This document shows, one piece after another, positions 26,495 through 34,810 of a DNA stretch of 59,743 nucleotides. A program made the position numbers and the translations under genes. Below the pieces are notes generated by a model. It saw only the letters and a list, made by a program, of their open reading frames with translations. It made no database searches and was not told the DNA's origin. The first letter of the stretch is position 1. Each line of letters opens with the position of its first letter. Origin of the DNA: Raoultibacter massiliensis (GTDB lineage: Bacteria > Actinomycetota > Coriobacteriia > Coriobacteriales > Eggerthellaceae); NCBI RefSeq assembly GCF_900199545.1, contig NZ_LT962670.1, forward strand, positions 916,380-976,122, written 5' to 3'.

Positions 26495-29110
26495 ATGGGT
26501 GTCGAAACGAGGGGTGAGACGGTCTATCGCGGTATAGCATGGTCGGCGTTTGCGTGCAGCGCAAATACCGCAGCAGTCGATGTTAAGGATGGGAAGATCA
26601 TTCGCATTCGTCCGTTGCACTACGACGAGGTGTCAACCGAAGAGCAACGAAGGCCGTGGCGCATAGAGGCGCGCGGCAAGGTTTTCGAGCCAGGCGAAAA
26701 AACTCTCCTCCCGCCATTGTCGCTGACATACAAAAAGCGCATCTATTCGAAAAATCGCGTGCTGTATCCCCTGAAGCGCGTTGACTGGGACCCGAATGGA
26801 GAGCGCAACCCGCGCAACCGCGGCGTATCCAAATACGAGCGAATCAGCTGGGATGAGGCTACCTCCATCATCGCTTCGGAAATCAAGCGTATTCATGATA
26901 GCTATGGACCCTTGGCCGTAATGTGCCAGGCTGACGGTCACGGCGAGACGAAGGTGGTACATGCTCCGCATGGAGCACAGGCGATGATGCTCGAGTTATG
27001 CGGCGGGTATACGCTGCAAGCGCGCCAACCCGACAGCTGGGAAGGATGGTATTGGGGCGCTAAGCATGTTTGGGGGATGGATCCCGTCGGCATGCAAGTT
27101 AATCAGCGGAATCTGTACAAAGACGTTTGCGAACACGGCGATGCTGTTCTTTATTGGGGTTGCGATCTTGAAACCACCCCTTGGGGCTGGGGCGGCCAGC
27201 AGCCAAGTCGCATGGCGTACTTCTTGGAGGAGCTGGGTCTGAGATCCTTCTTCATTTCTCCCGATTTGAACTACACGGGCGCCTGCCATAAGGGGAAGTG
27301 GATTCCCGTGCTTCCCAATACCGATGCGGCCTTGCAGCTTGCCGTTGCGTATGTGTGGATCACTGAGAACACGTATTACAAAGAGTACGTCGAAAGCCAT
27401 ACGGTGGGCTTCGATTGGTTCGAATACTACGTTCTCGGCAAGGAAGACGGCGTGCCGAAAAGCCCTAAATGGGCTGAGGAGAAATGCGGCGTGCCAAGCT
27501 ATACGATCAAAGCGTTTGCGCGATATTGGGCCAAACATGCTGTTTCGATTGCCCATGCGGATGGCGGCGGCATGATTCGATCCCCGTTTTCTCATGAGCC
27601 GGCTCGCCTGGAGATCGTCTTGCTCGCCATGCAGGGATTGGGTCGTCCCGGTACCGGTCAGTTGCATATGATCGAATTTGGGCAATTCGGGTTCGACGAG
27701 TGGAATCCCATGCCGCGATCGGAAAAATATTTCGAGGTTCCTGGTGCTTACCATGGATGGATGGAGACAATCGGACGCCAAAATTTCTTTCCGAAAACCA
27801 TGACTCCCCAGGCGCTGACCCTTCCGGAAGGAGAAAAACTGCGCTGGTACGGGCATGTTGTATGCACAGCGCCTCGCGCCGATCAATTCATCCCCTTCGA
27901 GTTTCCTGCGGACGGTGCACCTATGATCCATATGGTCATTTCCGATTCACCGAGTTGGACGACGTGCTGGAACGGCGGCTACTCGATGCAAGACGCTTTG
28001 CGCAACGAACGGGTCGAGACCATCGTCATGCAACATCCGTGGTTTGAAAACGATACGGTTTTCGCGGACATCATCTTGCCCGTTAATACCATGTTCGAAG
28101 AGAAGGACGTTGCTGTGGACAACTGGTCCGGACAGTTCAACATGATGTACATCCAAGATGATTGCATCGAGCCGCTCGGAGAGTCGAAATCGGATTATGA
28201 GTGCGCAATCGAGGTCGCGAAGAAGCTGGAGCGGTATGGCGGACCATACGAGAATCTTGTTGAACGCTATACGCAGGGCAAATCCGTGGATGAGTGGATA
28301 GAGGCGGGGTTCGAAAGCGCACAGGCAAGCGAATTGATGTCGTACGACGAGTTTGCCGAAAAGAAAATATGCTTGGCTCCGACAGCCGAGGGCTGGGAAG
28401 ACGATCCTGTGGCGTTAAGCGCTTGGTACGAAGATCCGGCAGCGCAGCCGTTGTCTACGCCAACCCAAAAGATCGAAATATACTCGACTGGTTTGGCGGA
28501 GCATTTTCCCGACGACACAGAGCGTCCCATCGTGCCACATTGGATCGAAGAAACAGCAGAGCACAAAGAGCGCATTTCGAGTGATCGCGCGGTGAATTAC
28601 CCGTTTCTCATGGTGACGAACCATCCGCGTTGGCGTGTGCATTCCGAGCATGATGACGTTACATGGATGAGGGAAATCCGCACCTGCAAGGTAGAGGGTC
28701 CCGACGGCTATCTGTACGAACCTGTCTGGATGAACCCCGTCGACGCAGGAAAACTTGGCCTCAAAGATGGCGATGTCGTTCGCATCTACAACGAGAGAGG
28801 CTCTGTTTTGGGCGGCATGTATGTGAACGAGCGTATTATGCCCGGTGCGGTCTATCAGGACCATGGCGCACGCGTCGATGCGATCGTGACGGGTAAGTGC
28901 GGACTCGATCGGGGCGGTGCAAACAACCTCATCTGCCCAACGGCGACCACGTCGAAGAATGCCGCCGGAGAAGCGACCAACGGCTTTCTTGTCAATGTCG
29001 AGAAGGTCGATGTGTTTGCGCTTGCCGAGCAGTATCCCGAACAATTTGGACGCGAATACGATCCTGCAGATGGTTTGCGGGTATCGGCTTGGATGGTAGA
29101 CGACCGATAG
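26495..29110 (+). CDS. Molybdopterin oxidoreductase resembling pyrogallol-phloroglucinol transhydroxylase large subunit
   Basis: 871 residues from ATG 26495 (AAGGAG 11 bases upstream), close to the 875 residues I recall for the Pelobacter enzyme. It is a DMSO-reductase-family protein with a bis-MGD cofactor. There is no Tat signal and only a single Cys (Cys21) where other members bind an N-terminal 4Fe-4S cluster, as in transhydroxylase. His149 (QADGHGE), Asp180 and Ser181 (RQPDSW) fall where His144, Asp174 and the Mo ligand Ser175 lie in the Pelobacter structure. The C-terminal molybdopterin domain begins near residue 700 (FLMVTNHPRWRVHSEHDDV). Catechol dehydroxylases of gut Eggerthellaceae belong to the same branch. 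The reaction here is therefore a hydroxyl transfer or reductive dehydroxylation on a polyhydroxylated ring (inference); the substrate is unknown. Confidence 0.88.
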   Translation: MGVETRGETVYRGIAWSAFACSANTAAVDVKDGKIIRIRPLHYDEVSTEEQRRPWRIEARGKVFEPGEKTLLPPLSLTYKKRIYSKNRVLYPLKRVDWDPNGERNPRNRGVSKYERISWDEATSIIASEIKRIHDSYGPLAVMCQADGHGETKVVHAPHGAQAMMLELCGGYTLQARQPDSWEGWYWGAKHVWGMDPVGMQVNQRNLYKDVCEHGDAVLYWGCDLETTPWGWGGQQPSRMAYFLEELGLRSFFISPDLNYTGACHKGKWIPVLPNTDAALQLAVAYVWITENTYYKEYVESHTVGFDWFEYYVLGKEDGVPKSPKWAEEKCGVPSYTIKAFARYWAKHAVSIAHADGGGMIRSPFSHEPARLEIVLLAMQGLGRPGTGQLHMIEFGQFGFDEWNPMPRSEKYFEVPGAYHGWMETIGRQNFFPKTMTPQALTLPEGEKLRWYGHVVCTAPRADQFIPFEFPADGAPMIHMVISDSPSWTTCWNGGYSMQDALRNERVETIVMQHPWFENDTVFADIILPVNTMFEEKDVAVDNWSGQFNMMYIQDDCIEPLGESKSDYECAIEVAKKLERYGGPYENLVERYTQGKSVDEWIEAGFESAQASELMSYDEFAEKKICLAPTAEGWEDDPVALSAWYEDPAAQPLSTPTQKIEIYSTGLAEHFPDDTERPIVPHWIEETAEHKERISSDRAVNYPFLMVTNHPRWRVHSEHDDVTWMREIRTCKVEGPDGYLYEPVWMNPVDAGKLGLKDGDVVRIYNERGSVLGGMYVNERIMPGAVYQDHGARVDAIVTGKCGLDRGGANNLICPTATTSKNAAGEATNGFLVNVEKVDVFALAEQYPEQFGREYDPADGLRVSAWMVDDR

Positions 29111-29194
29111 GGCATGTTGCCGAACGTGCGGCGCGCCGATCCCGAAATGGTGCGCCGCAATTGCGAGCAGCAATCAGCGAAAACGGAGATGCGC

Positions 29195-30022
29195 ATGAAA
29201 GTATTTGTTTTTGATCTCGATAAGTGTAATGGATGTCACAACTGTCAGGTTGCCTGCAAAGACGAGCATTGCGATACAAGCTGGCTTCCTTATGCGGCGG
29301 AACAGCCCGATACGGGGCAGTTTTGGTGCAAAGTGGACGAGGAGGTGTGCGGGAAGGTACCCCATGTCCGCGTCCATTATCTCCCGCATCTGTGCAACCA
29401 CTGCGATAACGCTCCTTGCATCGCCGCCGCTCCCGATGCGGTGAGTAAACGCGAGGACGGCATTGTGCTGATCGATCCGAAATCTGCTCATAATTCTGAA
29501 GCGCTGGTCGCCTCGTGTCCGTATGGTGCGATCTTCTGGAACGAAGAATTGGGAATCGCCCAAAAGTGTACGGGCTGCGCGCATCTGCTTGATGACGGAT
29601 GGAAGGAGCCTCGATGCGTGGATGCCTGTTGCACGGGAGCTCTTCGGTTCGGAGAAGAGGAAGAGTTCGAGTCCGCGATCGCTCAGGCAGAGGTGCTGAT
29701 GCCTGAGGCCGGTACGGCTCCCCGTGTGTATTACCTGAACAAGCCCAAACGTTTTATTGCGATGACTGTCGTTGACATTGAGGCTGATGAAGTGGTCGAA
29801 GGTGCGGATATCGTGTTGCAGCGCATCTCCGACGAGGAGGTGGTTGCGCGGTCGATGACTGACGAGTTTGGCGATGTGTGGCTTGAGGGGTTGGAGCCCG
29901 ATCGCTATCACATGTGGATTCGAAAGGGGGGTTATCTCGATCTATCTGCGGAGTTCGATCTATCGGAGAAAGATTGCTCAGTGCCTGAAATGCGTTTTTA
30001 TCGGGTGCCGACTGCAGTGTAA
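29195..30022 (+). CDS. Transhydroxylase-type iron-sulfur small subunit with C-terminal Ig/transthyretin-like domain
   Basis: 275 residues from ATG 29195; GGAG lies 6 bases before it, whereas ATG 29189 abuts that site. Four ferredoxin-type Cys clusters are visible: CNGCHNCQVAC near 10-20, CNHCDNAPC near 66-74, CPYGAIFW near 108, CTGCAHLL with CVDACC near 125-145. These could hold three 4Fe-4S clusters, as in the small subunit of transhydroxylase. From about residue 185 the chain changes to a beta-sandwich (TVVDIEADEVVEGADIVL ... GDVWLEGLEPDRYHMWIRKG), the same extra domain seen in that enzyme. It passes electrons to or from the large subunit encoded 84 bases upstream. Confidence 0.9.
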   Translation: MKVFVFDLDKCNGCHNCQVACKDEHCDTSWLPYAAEQPDTGQFWCKVDEEVCGKVPHVRVHYLPHLCNHCDNAPCIAAAPDAVSKREDGIVLIDPKSAHNSEALVASCPYGAIFWNEELGIAQKCTGCAHLLDDGWKEPRCVDACCTGALRFGEEEEFESAIAQAEVLMPEAGTAPRVYYLNKPKRFIAMTVVDIEADEVVEGADIVLQRISDEEVVARSMTDEFGDVWLEGLEPDRYHMWIRKGGYLDLSAEFDLSEKDCSVPEMRFYRVPTAV

Positions 30023-30127
30023 GCGCTGCGGTTTCTACAGTGGCGCCTTATATGTCGGGACCCTTTGAAAGAGGTTTCGGGGAACTGATATCGAGGCGAT
30101 TCGGATTGTTCACACAAGGAGGTTCTC

Positions 30128-31618
30128 ATGGGTACTGGTAAGAAAGGAAAGGGAGCGAATGCCCTCAAAAGGGGTTATGGGATGAATGAGGTGCCACGGG
30201 CCGGCGAACTCGGGGCTTTCGGATTGCAGCATGCGCTGCTCATCCTGTTTCAGACGCTGCCCGCCCCTCTTCTCATAGCGGGCGGATTGGGCATGGGCCC
30301 GGTGGAGACATCCATTTTGATTGCATCTGCCCTGTTCGTCAGCGGTATCTGCACGTTCGTGCAGAGTTTCGGCGTTGGCCCCTTGGGGGCGAAGATCCCC
30401 ATGGTTATGGTTGGGAGTTTTGTGTTTATAGCACCCGCTCTCTTGATCATTCCGCAAGCGGGATTCGGCGGATACATGGGCGCATGCATCGTTGCCGCCA
30501 TCATATGCGGAATCGTGTTCGTGCTTTTTTCGGATTGGCTGAAAGTGATTTTCCCGTCGTTCATTTCCGGCGCGGTGCTTTTGGTGCTGGGAACCGGTCT
30601 CATCGGAAACGCACTTGCAAACTGTGCAGGCGGTAGCGGTGCTGCAACGTTCGGCGACCCGATCAACCTCGCGTTGGCGGCTGTGACGTTCCTCATCACT
30701 CTCGTGCTGAGCGTTTTCGGCAAGGGGTTTATCCAAGGCGCCGCTCCGCTGATCGGCATGGCAGCCGGTTTCATCGTGGCCATTTTCCTCGGTATGGTCG
30801 ACTTCGCTTCGGTTTCGGAAGCGGCCTGGTTCGGCTTGCCGCAACCTTTGCATTGGGGCATTTCGTTTCCGATCGACGCATGTTTGGTTATGACCCTGAT
30901 AGCGGTGTGCGGAGTCGTTGAGATTCTCGGGACCACTGCTGCGACGACCACGGTTGCAGATAGGCGCATGGCTACTCCGAAAGAAACCAAGAAGACCGTT
31001 TTCACCCAGGCCGTTACGAGCGTTTTCGCTGGACTGTTCAATGCGGTTCCTACCATTTCCGGCAGTGCGAACATCGGGCTCATGGATGTAACGAAGGTCT
31101 ATACGCGCTATGCGGTTTCCGTTGCGGGCGGGCTTGTTTTGCTGATGGGCTTGTGTCCGAAATTCTCTGCGATATTCTCCGTAATCCCGAATCCTGTGTT
31201 CGGTGGAGCGGTGCTCATGCTGTTCGGTTCCATTCTCGTCAACGGCATGAAGATAATCATGGATTCCGAACAAACGTCTCGCACGCAGACCATCCTCGCC
31301 GTTTCGCTTGCTGTGGGCATTGGTTTCAACTCGGTTGCAGGTGCCCTTGATCAGTTCCCGTTCTGGGTGTCTACCATGCTGTGCGGCGTTCCCGGAACCG
31401 CTTTCGTCGCGGTTATTCTGAATATCATTTTGCCTGGGCGCAATCTGAAGAAGCAATCCGTGTATGCGGGCACCGAATCCTTGAAGGAAGTCGAGGATTT
31501 CGGGGGTGTCGAGTTGTCTGCTGACGAAGAGGAAGAGGTCAAGGCAGGCGCGCAGGGAGGTTCGGCGTTTGCGGTAAACGCGCCTATGGCCGATGGCTCT
31601 GCCTCTCGAAAGGCTTGA
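30128..31618 (+). CDS. NCS2-family (nucleobase-ascorbate type) permease, atypical binding site
   Basis: 496 residues with about 14 membrane segments. AAGGAGG precedes ATG 30128 closely. Family marks: QHALLILFQTLPAPLL in helix 1, and Glu in helix 8 (CGVVEILGTTA), which binds substrate in UraA. The helix 10 signature reads SANIGLMDVTKVYTR, where the family consensus is [Q/E/P]-N-x-G-x4-T-[R/K/G]; the first, substrate-coordinating residue is Ala. This argues against an ordinary uracil or xanthine carrier. A soluble acidic tail of about 60 residues (SADEEEEVKAG) ends the protein. It follows the transhydroxylase-like genes by about 105 bases and is probably co-transcribed, supplying their substrate (inference). 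Confidence 0.88.
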   Translation: MGTGKKGKGANALKRGYGMNEVPRAGELGAFGLQHALLILFQTLPAPLLIAGGLGMGPVETSILIASALFVSGICTFVQSFGVGPLGAKIPMVMVGSFVFIAPALLIIPQAGFGGYMGACIVAAIICGIVFVLFSDWLKVIFPSFISGAVLLVLGTGLIGNALANCAGGSGAATFGDPINLALAAVTFLITLVLSVFGKGFIQGAAPLIGMAAGFIVAIFLGMVDFASVSEAAWFGLPQPLHWGISFPIDACLVMTLIAVCGVVEILGTTAATTTVADRRMATPKETKKTVFTQAVTSVFAGLFNAVPTISGSANIGLMDVTKVYTRYAVSVAGGLVLLMGLCPKFSAIFSVIPNPVFGGAVLMLFGSILVNGMKIIMDSEQTSRTQTILAVSLAVGIGFNSVAGALDQFPFWVSTMLCGVPGTAFVAVILNIILPGRNLKKQSVYAGTESLKEVEDFGGVELSADEEEEVKAGAQGGSAFAVNAPMADGSASRKA

Positions 31619-31630
31619 CGTTCTTATGGG

Positions 31631-31668
31631 GTGCGGCGGCGCATTGCGGACGCCGCACTCTGCTTTTC
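31631..31668 (+). terminator. Hairpin between the two permease genes, possible attenuating terminator
   Basis: GTGCGGCG (31631-31638) pairs with CGCCGCAC (31651-31658), followed by TCTGCTTTTCG. The U-tract is weak, so read-through into the second permease is likely. Confidence 0.5.
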
Positions 31669-31816
31669 GTTCGACTGCAAACTCCGACGCATTTGATCGT
31701 AGGTGCGTTTTTGCAGCCGATCGCGTATCAATGGCGCCTCAACGCCCTTTGTCCCGCCTTCAGCGGCTTGAGGCTATCGAATCATCGGTCATAGGGCCGA
31801 TGCTAAGGGGGATACA

Positions 31817-33148
31817 ATGAAATCGCAAGGCTATGGGATGAACGAGCGTCCTCCCGTGCATGAGCTGATTCCTTTCGGTGTGCAGCATGCTCTTCTGGTG
31901 GCTTTTCAGGCGCTGCCCGCACCGCTGCTCATCGCTGCGGGTTTGGGTTTTGACCCTGCTCAAACAACTATTTTGGTTGCATGCGCTCTGTTCGTGGCAG
32001 GAATCTCTACCATAGTTCAAACGTTGGGTATCGGTTCGGTCGGAGGAAAGCTTCCGATCGCAATGGTTTGCAGTATCGTGTTCGTTTCGCCCGCGCTCGT
32101 CATCGCGCCGCAGGTTGGATATGCCGGGTATGTTGGCGCCTGCCTTGTCGGCAGCATCGTGTGCGGCGTGGTTTTCGTTGCCTTTTCAGACAAGCTTAAA
32201 ATCATCGTTCCTACGTTTGTGTCGGGAGCGGTGGTCTTTGTTTTAGGCACGACTTTGTTGGGTGTTGCGCTTGGCTATTGCGCGGGAGGGTCGGGAAGCG
32301 TCGGCTTCGGCGACCCTGCGAACTATCTTCTTGCGGGCATAACGCTGTTGACCGTTCTGCTCTTCAACGTTTTCGGAAAGGGCTTTTTACACGGTGCCGC
32401 GCCGCTGATCGGGTTGGCGGTTGGGTTTTCGGTGGCGGCTTTTCTCGGTAAGGTCGACTTCGCTCCCGTTGCGGAGGCGGCGTGGTTTGCATTTCCCGAA
32501 CCTCTTCATTGGGGAATCGAGTTCCCCGTCGATGCGTGCATCACGATTGCCTTTCTGGCGATTTGCGGAATTGCGGAGCTTTTGGGGGATACATCGGCTA
32601 CGACGATGATCGCGGAAAACCGAATGCCCACCAAAAGGGAAACCCGGGGCGCAATCTTCACGCAGGCGGTTACGAGTGCGTTTTCGGCCGTGTTCAACAA
32701 TGGTCCTACTATTTCAGCAAGCGCAGATGTGGGTCTCCTCGGTATCACGAAGGTGTGCAGCCGTTACGTGGTCGCCGTGGCAGGCGTCATCATGGTGTTT
32801 GCGGGCTTGTGTCCGAAAGTCAGCGCTCTTTGCTCGGTCATTCCGACTCCCGTATTCGGTGGGGCGGTTATCTTGACATTCGGCATTGTAATGGTCAGCG
32901 GCATGCAGATAATCATGAGGGTGAAACCCGACACGAGGACCATGACCATTTTGGCCGTTTCTCTGGCTGTGGGCTTGGGCTTTAGCGCCCAACCTGAAGC
33001 CCTGGCGAGTTTTCCTCTCTGGGTTTCCATGTTTTTAAGCGGCGTTCCCGGCACGGCGCTTACGGCAGTAGCCCTGAATCTGATTCTTCCTGGAAGAAAA
33101 AAGGTTGCAGAGGGCGATTTCCAAGAAGAATCGAGCGAAGGCATGTAA
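31817..33148 (+). CDS. Second NCS2-family permease, paralogue of the preceding one
   Basis: 443 residues, similar along its length to the preceding permease but without its acidic tail. Helix 1 QHALLVAFQALPAPLL and helix 8 Glu (CGIAELLGDTSATT) are kept. The helix 10 motif reads SADVGLLGITKVCSR: both the coordinating residue (Ala) and the usual Asn (Asp here) differ from the consensus. AAGGGGG lies before ATG 31817. Two diverged copies in tandem suggest uptake of one compound and export or exchange of another, such as substrate and dehydroxylated product (inference). Confidence 0.87.
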   Translation: MKSQGYGMNERPPVHELIPFGVQHALLVAFQALPAPLLIAAGLGFDPAQTTILVACALFVAGISTIVQTLGIGSVGGKLPIAMVCSIVFVSPALVIAPQVGYAGYVGACLVGSIVCGVVFVAFSDKLKIIVPTFVSGAVVFVLGTTLLGVALGYCAGGSGSVGFGDPANYLLAGITLLTVLLFNVFGKGFLHGAAPLIGLAVGFSVAAFLGKVDFAPVAEAAWFAFPEPLHWGIEFPVDACITIAFLAICGIAELLGDTSATTMIAENRMPTKRETRGAIFTQAVTSAFSAVFNNGPTISASADVGLLGITKVCSRYVVAVAGVIMVFAGLCPKVSALCSVIPTPVFGGAVILTFGIVMVSGMQIIMRVKPDTRTMTILAVSLAVGLGFSAQPEALASFPLWVSMFLSGVPGTALTAVALNLILPGRKKVAEGDFQEESSEGM

Positions 33149-33251
33149 AGTAGCGCATGCCGGGAGGCGTGGTTGCTGCGTTCCGACGATACGGCATTTC
33201 ATCGGCGGCGAAAGCCAATCGGCGCCCAGCTTGCAGTCGTTGCCTTCCGAT

Positions 33252-33289
33252 GCTGCGATCGATCTTCCGCTGCGAAGATTGATCGCAGC
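33252..33289. terminator. 15-bp hairpin between the permease and gshA-like genes
   Basis: GCTGCGATCGATCTT pairs with AAGATTGATCGCAGC, one G-T pair, with an 8-base loop. It lies between convergent genes. No U-tract follows, so termination is only likely by position. Confidence 0.45.
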
Positions 33290-33372
33290 TGCGCTTGGGT
33301 TTGCGCGACGGTGGATCGATCGCTCGGGTCGGTGGCATATGCGCGTGGTCTGAACTCGCGGCGGTGCTTCGG

Positions 33373-34683
33373 TTAGCCTCGCTCTGCGATGTCGGCGAGC
33401 GTTGTGCGGTCGGCGACGAGAGCGGCAAGCGGATCGAGGTAGCGTTGCTCGTCGGGCGATAAGCCCGCCCGGCCTATCTCGATCACCCGATCGGCCAGTT
33501 CGGCAACCGGACGCCCGTAAACCTCGGCTTCGTAGCCTCTTTCCATGAGCGTCTCTTTTGCGGCATCGATGTCCGCTCCCGTCACGCCGTCGAACAGCGC
33601 TTCGAGGGCATCGAGGTTTTCCGGCGTGGCGAACAGCCCCTTGACCAGGCCCGCGTAGGCGATTGCGTAAGGGATGGGCAGGGCATCGGCCGGACGGATC
33701 TCGATGTAGGTTTTAAGTCGAACGTCGTTGAAGAACATCGACAGGGCGTGCTCGACATCGCTTCTGTCCATGACGGTGTCAGCGTAGAGCTCGCCGAACG
33801 TCTTTTCGGAATAACACCATCCGTGTTTGGCGCATGCGACGAGGATGGCGGGTTTGTCGAGCACGTATTCGGCATAGGCGCGCATGTCGAACCCTTCGTC
33901 CATAACGCCGGGAACGAGGCCGCAGCGATCGGGATCGCAGTACTTCCAGATTTCGGTGCGCATGAGCTCGTGCGGGCGTTTTTCGCCTTCGAAGACAGGC
34001 GAGTTGTCGCACATGAGCGAAAACAGCGGCACGAGCGCGTAGGCGAGCTTGAGCTTGCGCAGGCAGTCTTCGGCCGACGCGTAGTCAACCGACACCTGCG
34101 TCGACGCGCTGCCCCTCATCATGCGCGGACCCCACGGACCGATCTCTCCCAAGTAGAGGTTCATGAACTTGTAGCGACGCTTAGGGATGAGCTCGAGCTC
34201 TTCGGCGCGCGCCGTCGGGTGGTAGCCGATGGTCAAAGCCTTCAGGCCGACGGGGGAGAGGATCTTTTCCAGGCGCTCTTCGAAAGAGAGAAAGCACGCT
34301 TCGGCGCTTGCGAGGTCCTTGAAGGGGCCGGCGGAGAGCTCGAGCTGTGCGGCCGGTTCGAGCGTGACCGCCTCGCGAGGCCGGCTCAGGCCGAGCAGAT
34401 CGCCGTCTTCGGCAAACATCGCTTCCGAGAAGTCTCCGCGAAGCTGTTCGAGCAGCCAGTGCACGCCGTGCTCTTCGCTGTAGGATACGGGTTTTCCGTC
34501 TGCCGCTTCGACTATCGTATGTTCGAGTTCGATGCCGATTTCCCCGGTCGCCGATTTGATCCCGCTCTCGTAATACGCGATGATCGCCGCTATGTTCTGC
34601 TCGCGGGCGGGCTGCGAACCGGGGTTGCCGCAAGCGGCTGAACCGTGCCGCTCTGCCGCAGGTTGCGTGGCTGTAGTATTCAT
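33373..34683 (-). CDS. Glutamate--cysteine ligase (GCS2/EgtA-like)
   Basis: 436 residues from ATG 34683, with CAGGAGT 8 bases upstream; the frame extends further but without another good site. The ATP-grasp-like carboxylate-amine ligase family is indicated by GIELEHTIVEAADGKPV near residue 50, LELSAGPFKDLASAEA, IGYHPTARAEELELIPKRRY, and RGSASTQVSVDYASAEDCLR. It joins glutamate to cysteine to give gamma-glutamylcysteine. No glutathione synthetase (gshB) or other thiol-pathway gene is beside it, so gamma-glutamylcysteine itself may be the product or a precursor used elsewhere. It is divergent from the sugar dehydratase. Confidence 0.88.
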   Translation of the reverse strand: MNTTATQPAAERHGSAACGNPGSQPAREQNIAAIIAYYESGIKSATGEIGIELEHTIVEAADGKPVSYSEEHGVHWLLEQLRGDFSEAMFAEDGDLLGLSRPREAVTLEPAAQLELSAGPFKDLASAEACFLSFEERLEKILSPVGLKALTIGYHPTARAEELELIPKRRYKFMNLYLGEIGPWGPRMMRGSASTQVSVDYASAEDCLRKLKLAYALVPLFSLMCDNSPVFEGEKRPHELMRTEIWKYCDPDRCGLVPGVMDEGFDMRAYAEYVLDKPAILVACAKHGWCYSEKTFGELYADTVMDRSDVEHALSMFFNDVRLKTYIEIRPADALPIPYAIAYAGLVKGLFATPENLDALEALFDGVTGADIDAAKETLMERGYEAEVYGRPVAELADRVIEIGRAGLSPDEQRYLDPLAALVADRTTLADIAERG

Positions 34684-34810
34684 GTAGTGAACTCCTGAAA
34701 CCGTTCCGATAGCTTTCCATGGTAATCGATTTGTGTACAATACTCCTTCAGCGGCAAAAACCTGTAGCTATTCTGAAACCAAACACATTTTTCGCTGAAA
34801 GCAAGGCGCA

